35,167 bases of DNA from a virus. The stretch lies in IMG/VR virus record IMGVR_UViG_3300048028_000296, positions 1 through 35,167 of that record. One strand, 5' to 3'. Below the pieces are notes generated by a model. It was not told where the DNA came from and did not search any database. It saw nothing but the letters and a program-made list of their open reading frames with translations. Shown here piece by piece: positions 27,155 through 33,146 of this stretch (positions are counted from its first letter, which is position 1; each line of letters opens with the position of its first letter). The position numbers were made by a program, and so were the translations under genes.

Positions 27155-27182
27155 GAAGGGGATCTCAAACGAGGTCCCCTTC
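27155..27182 (+). terminator. Hairpin between convergent operons
   Basis: A 12-pair stem pairs 27155-27166 (GAAGGGGATCTC) with 27171-27182 (GAGGTCCCCTTC), with one G-T pair and a four-base loop (27167-27170). It is followed on the + strand by ATTGTTTTTAT. It sits 8 bases beyond the stop of the - strand nrdA gene and 48 bases after the last + gene. The T-rich flank favours terminating + transcription; the same stem could also slow - transcription, but no T run follows on that side. Confidence 0.85.
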
Positions 27183-27189
27183 ATTGTTT

Positions 27190-28911
27190 TTATCCGTCAC
27201 AGGCAATACAATCTTCACTCATAGCTTGTTGTGCTATATCACCGCGAAGCACTGATTCAGTTCTAGTATAGTACAAAGTCTTAATACCTTTCTTCCATGC
27301 TGACATATGAACCTGATTAATCCATTTAGGTGTTGCTACACTAGGAAACGCTAGATTTAAACTAACAGACTGATCTATATACTGTTGTCTTATACCAGCT
27401 TGATTTACTAGTTCGAGTTGATTGATTTCTTTAAACGTTTTAAAAACGTCTTTAGCCGGTACATCATGTGGTCCAACCACAACCCCGTCAAGCTCAGATA
27501 GACCTTGAACACTACCACCATCTGCCAGAATTTTATCCCATGTTTCATTGTTATTGATTTTAAGTTTTCTAAGTAATTTTAAAAGTGTAGGATTTTTTCT
27601 TATGAACGTACCTTTGGCAGATTGCTCTGTAAATACGTTAGCAGCCCAAGGTTCTATTCCCGGCGAAATGTTTCCGCTAAGCTTTGAATTACTAACAGTG
27701 GGAGCAATAGCGCGCAAGTGAGTATTACGCATGCTAGTGCCAGTACACCACAAAGGCTCACCATAAACCTCAGCAAGATCCCTACTAGCTCGTTCAGACT
27801 CGATTTTAATTTGAGAAAATATTTTCCTAGTTTCAAACTGAGCAAGTAAACCTTCAAAAGGAATAGCCTTTTCCTGGAGATAGGTGTGCCATCCCAATAC
27901 ACCCAACCCAAGCGCTCGTCCTTTCGTAGCGGAACGAATGGCATTTTCAAAACCTCTAAGTCCTTTTGCTCTTTGAATAAATTCCTCCATAACGCCATCA
28001 AGAAACCACGTGGCGTGGTATATAAGGTTGCTTCCTTTCCATTCATCATATTTAGCTAAGTTTAGTGATGACAAGCAACATACAAAGCTATGATTCTCAT
28101 CCGTGTGTAATGTAATCTCTGAACATATGTTTGTCATATGTACCTTTAAGCCATTGTCTTTGTAGGCTCGAGGGTTATTCTTGTTTGTGTTACCTTTAAA
28201 AAGAATATAAGGCTCTCCAGTAGCTTTGCGCTTTTGAAGTAATTTTCCCCAACGTTTTCTAGCATCTTTATCTCCTTGTTCAATTCGTCGCATGAACTTA
28301 TCGCCAACAACAGCGCATTGGTGCAGATTAAGTGATTGTCTGTTGACATCACCTTTGGGTTCGCGTATTTCAAGCCACTCATCGAAATCGGAGTGTTCAA
28401 TATTAATATTAACTGATGCAGCTCCTCGTCTGACAGATCCTTGATTAGTGGCAAGTATTGTTGAGTCGTATATCTTACAAAACGGCACAACGCCATCACT
28501 TGTTCCATTACCTGTTATTTTAGCGCCGGCGGGTCTTATTTGATTTATACCGATACCAACTCCACCGCCGTGCTTAGCGAGTAGCATCATTTCTAGATTT
28601 TTACTTCCTATGTCTTGTATCGAGTCTGCAACATCAATGCCAAAGCAAGATATAGGTAAACCGCGATCAGTCCCTGTATTTGATAACACAGGACTAGCCA
28701 GACACAACCAACCATTCCAAATATAATCAAAGAACGTTCCAGCCATCTCAGGTTTATAAAGTCTACGCGCAACTGTTTTAGCAACTCGCATGTATGCTTC
28801 ACGAGGCGTTTCATCTTGAAGTAAGTAACCGCCTGATATAGTTTTTTTGTATACGTCTGTATCACCCCATTTAGGATAATCTTCTCCTTTTTTCCATTCA
28901 TTATTCCACAT
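27190..28911 (-). CDS. nrdA: Ribonucleotide reductase class Ia, large subunit
   Basis: 573 residues. Reduces ribonucleoside diphosphates to deoxy forms with NrdB. Seen: C89 in LPISCFG (first redox Cys), the active-site triad N261-C263-E265 in TNICSEI, the second redox Cys region CCLSSLNL (C278/C279), tyrosine pair Y547-Y548 in YYTRTES for radical transfer, and a C-terminal CIAC (C568, C571) for re-reduction by thioredoxin/glutaredoxin. It is shorter than the bacterial enzyme (about 760 residues) and begins with WNNEWKKGEDYPKWGD, with no N-terminal ATP-cone, so dATP overall-activity control is probably absent. It is the last gene of the operon, starting one base after the 89-residue gene. A GGAG precedes the ATG, unlike most genes here. 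Confidence 0.95.
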   Translation of the reverse strand: MWNNEWKKGEDYPKWGDTDVYKKTISGGYLLQDETPREAYMRVAKTVARRLYKPEMAGTFFDYIWNGWLCLASPVLSNTGTDRGLPISCFGIDVADSIQDIGSKNLEMMLLAKHGGGVGIGINQIRPAGAKITGNGTSDGVVPFCKIYDSTILATNQGSVRRGAASVNINIEHSDFDEWLEIREPKGDVNRQSLNLHQCAVVGDKFMRRIEQGDKDARKRWGKLLQKRKATGEPYILFKGNTNKNNPRAYKDNGLKVHMTNICSEITLHTDENHSFVCCLSSLNLAKYDEWKGSNLIYHATWFLDGVMEEFIQRAKGLRGFENAIRSATKGRALGLGVLGWHTYLQEKAIPFEGLLAQFETRKIFSQIKIESERASRDLAEVYGEPLWCTGTSMRNTHLRAIAPTVSNSKLSGNISPGIEPWAANVFTEQSAKGTFIRKNPTLLKLLRKLKINNNETWDKILADGGSVQGLSELDGVVVGPHDVPAKDVFKTFKEINQLELVNQAGIRQQYIDQSVSLNLAFPSVATPKWINQVHMSAWKKGIKTLYYTRTESVLRGDIAQQAMSEDCIACDG

Positions 28912-28912
28912 T

Positions 28913-29182
28913 TTATACTCCGTTTATTAAGTGTATTATCCATGCTATTAAACCATTTATGTTTAAAGCAACTAAATTCCATTGTTTACGTGATGATGTT
29001 TGTACTATCACACATACAAAACCCATAATAAAAAATATAGGGTTAATAGTCCACTGACCAGCAATAACGAAGCCTGCGCCCATGTACCCGACACGTGACG
29101 CAAACTTCTGCCAAGATGTGAGCTTATTAGTATAGCGTAGGGCTTTAATCAGCCTGTACTTCCACCTTCTCTTTCTTTGCAT
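28913..29182 (-). CDS. Small membrane protein between nrdB and nrdA
   Basis: 89 residues: a basic N-terminus (RKRRWKYRLIKALRY) followed by hydrophobic stretches at about residues 31-47 (VGYMGAGFVIAG), 48-60 (PIFFIMGFVCVIV) and 72-88 (LVALNINGLIAWIIHL), so two to three membrane segments with a positive-inside N-terminus. It overlaps the preceding 74-residue gene by 38 bases and ends one base before nrdA. Function unknown; its location suggests co-expression with ribonucleotide reductase rather than lysis. A superinfection-exclusion or membrane-modifying role is only a guess. Confidence 0.65.
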   Translation of the reverse strand: MQRKRRWKYRLIKALRYTNKLTSWQKFASRVGYMGAGFVIAGQWTINPIFFIMGFVCVIVQTSSRKQWNLVALNINGLIAWIIHLINGV

Positions 29183-29369
29183 CTTTTAATTTATTTTTAA
29201 TTTCTTCAATGGCTTTTTCGTAACCTGGCATTAACTTTACAGTCTCCAGTGTACCTACAGACAGATCTTTTAAATAAGCATTTTCATCTAGTAATTGCTT
29301 AATTATATTAATTGCTGCTTGTATCTTTTTTTCTAGCAGATCTGTTCTGCTTTGTTTACTTCCCTTCAT
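29145..29369 (-). CDS. Small coiled-coil protein, unknown function
   Basis: 74 residues, highly charged and helical (LEKKIQAAINIIKQLLDE and AIEEIKNKLKDAKKEKVEVQ), with a probable coiled coil along most of its length. It lies 47 bases downstream of nrdB and overlaps the membrane protein gene. No motif was recognised. Confidence 0.6.
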   Translation of the reverse strand: MKGSKQSRTDLLEKKIQAAINIIKQLLDENAYLKDLSVGTLETVKLMPGYEKAIEEIKNKLKDAKKEKVEVQAD

Positions 29370-29416
29370 ATAGATCGTCTTCTATTTCTTTTTTAGTTAG
29401 TATAACATCAAAGCCA

Positions 29417-30385
29417 TTACCAAATGTCTTCGAAGTCTTCTCCTTCGTTAGCTTTGCTATAGTCCGTCGGCCGTATTGCGAAAAAATCAGTATGAGTGAC
29501 CCCGCCGGTAAGATGATAGAACCAATCAAGATTAGCCGCTGCACCCTTGTCATACGTGAAATGGTTCCCAAGGTTAGTGTAACCCAGTTCAACAAGTTTT
29601 TCATTTGCTCTCTTTTTTATAAAATACGTAAGATCATTAGCTGATATACCTTCGATATCACCCATCTCAAACATCTTGTTAATATACTTAGTTTCAAGAT
29701 CAACCATAGTTTCTGCAGCTTTTACTATATCTTCTCGACATAAATTCAGTAATTGATTGTTTTCACTGCACATATCGCGGAAAAGCTTGCAACCCATTTT
29801 ACTGTGCAGGCTTTCATCGCGAACAGACCATTTCATTTGTTGCCCGATACCCTTAAGTAAATTTCGAAGCTGAAAACTATACAGCACTGCAAAAGCACTA
29901 TACAGACTAACTCCTTCAGCGAAGGCTGAAAATACAGCCAAGCTTTTACCAATGCCCACAGAATTATCGCCGTCGTAAGCAACCAGATTATCAAATCTCT
30001 CAGCCGTTGCCGGTTCATGTAAGAATGCTTCATAGTCTTCAAGTCCTAATGTTTCATTTAAATAACTGTATGCTACTGCGTGTATCGTCTCTTGAGATCC
30101 AAACATCATAGCCATTTGCTGTATTTCATATTTTGGAAACCAGCTTACTACTTTTTGGGTCCAGTAATCAGAAACCGCGCACTCCGTCTGTGCGAAGCCC
30201 AGTAATATATTACCGACCAGGTTCTTTTCTTTATCATTTAATTTTTCGTTCCAGTCTTTAACATCTCCGCTCATTGGTATTTCAGTATGCAACCAAAATG
30301 CCTGAGCTTGTTTTAACCAACCTTCTGTGTAATACTCTGGGTACTCAAAAGGCTTATACGGTATTCTTTTATCAAATAATCCCAT
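29417..30385 (-). CDS. nrdB: Ribonucleotide reductase class Ia, small subunit
   Basis: 322 residues, ferritin-like diiron protein that makes the tyrosyl radical. Seen: all metal ligands in order, E68 (AQTECAV), E99 and H102 (SQETIHAVAY), E157 (FAEGVS), E191 and H194 (RDESLHS), and the radical Tyr at Y106, four residues after H102 as in E. coli Y122 after H118. The C-terminal EDFEDIW is the usual tail that docks in NrdA. All key residues are present, so it should be a conventional Tyr-radical enzyme. The ATG overlaps the stop of the preceding 45-residue gene by one base (TAATG). It is separated from nrdA by two small genes, an unusual insertion. Confidence 0.95.
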   Translation of the reverse strand: MGLFDKRIPYKPFEYPEYYTEGWLKQAQAFWLHTEIPMSGDVKDWNEKLNDKEKNLVGNILLGFAQTECAVSDYWTQKVVSWFPKYEIQQMAMMFGSQETIHAVAYSYLNETLGLEDYEAFLHEPATAERFDNLVAYDGDNSVGIGKSLAVFSAFAEGVSLYSAFAVLYSFQLRNLLKGIGQQMKWSVRDESLHSKMGCKLFRDMCSENNQLLNLCREDIVKAAETMVDLETKYINKMFEMGDIEGISANDLTYFIKKRANEKLVELGYTNLGNHFTYDKGAAANLDWFYHLTGGVTHTDFFAIRPTDYSKANEGEDFEDIW

Positions 30386-30522
30386 TACTTATATAATTCT
30401 AATGCTATGTCAATAAAAGGCACATATAATACGTGTGTTGTTTGTTTTTCTTCATTATAAGATCTCATACCTAGTAGTATGCCAGGATAAAAACCTAATG
30501 ATAAGCTCCATGATTTATTCAT
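30385..30522 (-). CDS. 45-residue protein immediately before nrdB
   Basis: MNKSWSLSLGFYPGILLGMR, then SYNEEKQTTHVLYVPFIDIALELYK. Overlaps the upstream gene by four bases (ATGA) and the nrdB start by one base. The GFYPGILLG...VLYVPFIDI pattern resembles short proteins I associate with phage nucleotide operons, and overlap on both sides argues it is translated. A single hydrophobic stretch suggests membrane or protein-surface association. Function unknown. Confidence 0.65.
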   Translation of the reverse strand: MNKSWSLSLGFYPGILLGMRSYNEEKQTTHVLYVPFIDIALELYK

Positions 30523-30665
30523 ATTTTTTTACTTAATATTAAAGGTGATTCGTCTTTGTTTGTTGATACAAAATAGCATGCATCATTTTCTTCTACTAAT
30601 ATTTCTTTGTTTTTAAATGTTTTAGGATATTTAGTTAAAACATAATCAATAACATTTGATTCCAT
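30519..30665 (-). CDS. 48-residue protein, unknown function
   Basis: Begins MESNVIDYVLTKYPK and ends ESPLILSKKI. Acidic middle (KEILVEENDACYFV). Its stop overlaps the next start as ATGA (30519-30522) and its start lies inside the end of the 56-residue gene. Reading frame, overlaps and protein-like composition support it; no family was recognised. Confidence 0.5.
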   Translation of the reverse strand: MESNVIDYVLTKYPKTFKNKEILVEENDACYFVSTNKDESPLILSKKI

Positions 30666-30816
30666 ATCTATCTTGTATTTCTACTAATTCTTTGTATTTT
30701 ATTTTACCTCGCGCTTCCCAACTCCATTGCCACCACTTATCGATTTGACGCTCAGCATACTTTTGTCTCGCTAACCTTTTCGCCTCGAAAGGATTAGCTT
30801 TATTGTTTCGTCGCAT
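30646..30816 (-). CDS. 56-residue basic Trp-rich protein
   Basis: 56 residues, begins MRRNNKANPFEAKRLARQKY and continues with IDKWWQWSWEARGKIKYKE. Strongly basic with four Trp clustered at residues 28-33. The start overlaps the end of the endonuclease gene by 46 bases in another frame, and its end overlaps the next gene by 20 bases. A basic Trp cluster could bind nucleic acid; function unknown. Confidence 0.55.
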   Translation of the reverse strand: MRRNNKANPFEAKRLARQKYAERQIDKWWQWSWEARGKIKYKELVEIQDRYGIKCY

Positions 30817-31232
30817 TCTTTTTGATTTTGTGGTTTATATAGTGCTACATTTGGAAACTGCGTCATAACAAGTCTTTTAAATAATTTCCAACGCATTGGA
30901 AAAGACTCGTTAGCTCTACCTTTTGTTTCAATTATAAAATCATCACCAATAAAATCTGGTGTATACTTTATAGGTAGTATACGCTTGCAGCCTCTGTTTT
31001 TATAATCACCTTTACCGTTAGCACATCTTTCATATACTTCATTATCAAAATGAAAACCGGCAAGTAAAACAAAAGTCTCTCCTTCGTATTTGGCTTTAAT
31101 TTTTTCTTTTTTCAAAGCCATATACATATAACGCTCAAGGCCAGATGCAAAGTTAATACCATCATATGATACTTTTTTTGACTGTACTGGCCCGCGTTTT
31201 TTCTTGCGTCTTTTATAAGGTCGTTTCATCAT
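30771..31232 (-). CDS. Endonuclease I-like PD-(D/E)XK nuclease
   Basis: 153 residues. A Lys/Arg-rich N-terminus (RRKKKRGPVQSKKV) is followed by SGLERYMYMALKK (E33), a strand with KYEGETFVLL, and KYTPDFIGDDFIIETKG holding D93, E102 and K104, the PD-ExK catalytic pattern of T7 endonuclease I-type Holliday junction resolvases. It would cleave branched replication intermediates and help degrade host DNA or resolve concatemers. Length agrees with T7 gp3 (about 149 residues). A Cys/basic insertion lies between the KYE strand and the PD motif (ERCANGKGDYKNRGC), possibly metal binding. Overlaps the upstream MazG-like gene by 20 bases. Confidence 0.85.
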   Translation of the reverse strand: MMKRPYKRRKKKRGPVQSKKVSYDGINFASGLERYMYMALKKEKIKAKYEGETFVLLAGFHFDNEVYERCANGKGDYKNRGCKRILPIKYTPDFIGDDFIIETKGRANESFPMRWKLFKRLVMTQFPNVALYKPQNQKECDETIKLILSRRKG

Positions 31233-31494
31233 GAACTTCTATTTCTTCTATATCAAAACGTTTGATCATAGCTTCTTCAATCTCATCGGACAAACATCTT
31301 TTTGCAGCTTCTATGTATAGCAGAGCATCCATAAGTTCTTCTTGCACATCAACTAAGAAACGATTAAGATCTTTTTCTTGACCTTCTATTTCCTGCATCA
31401 TTGTAGCTCCATATTTCTTTTGGCCTACTAAACTACGTTCGTCCATTTTCTTAAGTACAGCTTGTACTATTGCATCTTTAGTTCTTATCTTCAT
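31213..31494 (-). CDS. MazG-like (all-alpha NTP pyrophosphatase) small protein
   Basis: 93 residues, helical. Seen: RSLVGQKKYGATMMQEIE (about residues 20-37), FLVDVQEELMDALLYIEAAK (about 46-65) with the EE-x-x-D arrangement (E52, E53, D56) and Y60, patterns shared with phage MazG-like/dimeric dUTPase-type pyrophosphohydrolases, which hydrolyse NTPs or (p)ppGpp-like nucleotides. The C-terminus is very acidic. It overlaps the fusion gene before it by ATGA and the nuclease gene after it by 20 bases. It lacks the second E-x-x-D that the neighbouring fusion protein keeps, so catalytic competence is uncertain. Confidence 0.65.
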   Translation of the reverse strand: MKIRTKDAIVQAVLKKMDERSLVGQKKYGATMMQEIEGQEKDLNRFLVDVQEELMDALLYIEAAKRCLSDEIEEAMIKRFDIEEIEVHDETTL

Positions 31495-32273
31495 AGCGTT
31501 TGTTTTACAAATGTTCCGTTGAGCATTTTACCTCTACGCATAGATATTTCAGTATAAGCTGAATCAATACAGTCTTCAATAGTAAAGCCTTCAAGTTCTG
31601 CTAAGTTTGTAAGAACTACAACCATATCACCAATAGCATCTTGTATTTCTGGTTTATCTTGCTTTAGTATTGCTTGAGCAAGTTCACCAGCTTCTTCCAT
31701 TAACTTTACATACTGCGTATGTGAATTACCTTTATCGTATAAACCTCTGTCTTTAGCCCACATTCTTATAAGCTCAAAACGGTTTGGTATTTTTTCAACA
31801 CTAGTATTGTACTTAGGTTTAGGTGTGTGTTTTGTGTCTAGAAATGCTTCATAAAAAGCTTTGTTATAAACATATGATCTATTATGATTATACATTGACT
31901 CTTTAACATTAGCCATTATCCATGAAATCGTTCGTTTAGTAATTTCAAACTGGCCGTGATCTGTTTGCCAAGTAAGACCTATATTATCCTGCAATTGTCC
32001 TTTTAATTTATTAACTGGACAAGGGAAAGTTGAGGTTTGTTCTGTTGCGTTTATCTTCATTTTATTAAATAAGTGTTTATATAGTTTTCTATCGACCTTA
32101 TAGCCGTAAGACTTTTGAAGTTCTATTTCACGGTCTGATATATAATTTATATCGTTTGACTGTTCAAGAACTTCATACTCATTCTCCTTATAACCTTGCA
32201 TAAGGGTAACCCGTGTATTAAGATCACGTGTAACGCCGATCTTTTTACCTGGTATGTGGTATAAATAATACAT
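31491..32273 (-). CDS. GIY-YIG-like/MazG fusion protein
   Basis: 260 residues. The N-terminal third (about residues 1-70) reads YYLYHIPGKKIGVTRDLNTRV (YLY...KIG as the GIY-YIG analogue, R16 and R21) and REIELQKSYGYKVD (E49/E51 as possible catalytic Glu), resembling a GIY-YIG nuclease fold. The middle is of unknown type. The C-terminal domain (about 180-250) has the MazG signature: LMEEAGEL (E193, E194, E197), PEIQDAIGDMVVVL (E209, D212, D216). MazG enzymes hydrolyse NTPs to NMP and PPi. Fusion of these two domains, next to a second MazG-like gene, is unusual. It lies 5 bases after the TS-like gene. Confidence 0.75.
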   Translation of the reverse strand: MYYLYHIPGKKIGVTRDLNTRVTLMQGYKENEYEVLEQSNDINYISDREIELQKSYGYKVDRKLYKHLFNKMKINATEQTSTFPCPVNKLKGQLQDNIGLTWQTDHGQFEITKRTISWIMANVKESMYNHNRSYVYNKAFYEAFLDTKHTPKPKYNTSVEKIPNRFELIRMWAKDRGLYDKGNSHTQYVKLMEEAGELAQAILKQDKPEIQDAIGDMVVVLTNLAELEGFTIEDCIDSAYTEISMRRGKMLNGTFVKQTL

Positions 32274-32278
32274 AAATT

Positions 32279-32920
32279 TTAAAGTTTATCGTTATATAAG
32301 TGCATGTTGTGTGCGTGGTGGTAATACCAGCCAATTTCTAAATTCAGTCTGTCTGCAATCATTTTTTGCAATGATGAGAATTGATACTGATCATTACAGA
32401 AACCGTACCAGATGTCATTAGAACGCATATAGACAGACATGCAAAGCTGATTACCTATAATAGTAAACTGAATTGCATAAGTACAAGGTGTGTCTTTCTT
32501 GTATTTATCATATTCTTTGCCGTCGTATATACTAATTGCTGCGTGACGTGTATTAGGATTTGTTTTAAGTTTTGCACAGACGTAATCTATTTGTGCTTTA
32601 CGTTTCCATTGATAACCATAATTACTGTTTACTTCACGATCACTGTTTGCCATACGTTCCCATATCGGTGGTATCTTACCATACAGCTCACCAAGCTTAT
32701 CAATGCTAGGATCACCCGACAAATACCATTGCCATTCAGCCTCAGCATACTCTAAACTCCAATTACGTTCTTTATTTTTAATGTGGTTGTCTTCAGGGTT
32801 TATTATATAAAAGCCACAATTAAATATAGCCTGCGTGCCGTCAAACTCTATACCGTTTATAATAACCTCATCAAGTAAAGCCTCATATGCTTCATCTGCG
32901 TTTTGAAATGTGTTTTTCAT
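32279..32920 (-). CDS. Thymidylate-synthase-like protein, C-terminally short
   Basis: 213 residues, collinear with about the first 215 residues of E. coli ThyA. Catalytic positions are kept: E62 in AEWQWYLSGD (Glu58), GYQW (102-105), C146 in DTPC (nucleophile), R166, S167, D169 in MRSNDIW, N176 in FCND (Asn177; points to dUMP rather than dCMP) and H207, Y209 in MHLYN. The N-terminal R-T-G-T phosphate loop is absent and the protein ends where ThyA would continue for about 50 residues (folate/closure part). It could be a minimal TS, a pyrimidine hydroxymethylase, or a subunit needing a partner. Overlaps the 84-residue gene upstream by 29 bases. Confidence 0.75.
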   Translation of the reverse strand: MKNTFQNADEAYEALLDEVIINGIEFDGTQAIFNCGFYIINPEDNHIKNKERNWSLEYAEAEWQWYLSGDPSIDKLGELYGKIPPIWERMANSDREVNSNYGYQWKRKAQIDYVCAKLKTNPNTRHAAISIYDGKEYDKYKKDTPCTYAIQFTIIGNQLCMSVYMRSNDIWYGFCNDQYQFSSLQKMIADRLNLEIGWYYHHAHNMHLYNDKL

Positions 32921-33146
32921 AATAGTATTTATAATATTCGTAAATCTTTTCCCATATCAAACCTTTAATATAATGATTAGGATCTTCATGTGTTCTACCG
33001 TTGTTTGTTATAACAACAGACCATCGCGTTTCGTTAATAGCTTTTGGTGCAATGTATATTTTATTTCTTATACACCATATGTAAGCTTTTAATTCTAACT
33101 CTGACGCATTGTATGTACCCATGTTTATCTTTTTACCCCATGCCAT
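32892..33146 (-). CDS. Small protein, unknown function
   Basis: 84 residues. Begins MAWGKKINMGTYNASELELK and ends YYKYYYEKHISKRR. A central SVVITNNGRTHEDPNHYIKG and a Tyr/Lys-rich helical C-terminus. Begins at the base immediately before the primase stop and overlaps the TS-like gene by 29 bases, so it is probably co-translated with both. No family was recognised. Confidence 0.65.
   Translation of the reverse strand: MAWGKKINMGTYNASELELKAYIWCIRNKIYIAPKAINETRWSVVITNNGRTHEDPNHYIKGLIWEKIYEYYKYYYEKHISKRR

Noticed and set aside
27122-27271. 49-residue + strand frame beginning MGVPYPKVPVTEGD, with AAGGA upstream
   Set aside because: Runs through the convergent terminator hairpin and antisense into nrdA; kept as a doubtful candidate only, to be judged by conservation.
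29356-29604. 82-residue - strand frame overlapping the end of nrdB, with a hydrophobic segment
   Set aside because: Mostly within nrdB in another frame, no start codon near the non-overlapping end; its acidic C-terminal 22 residues alone do not make a gene.
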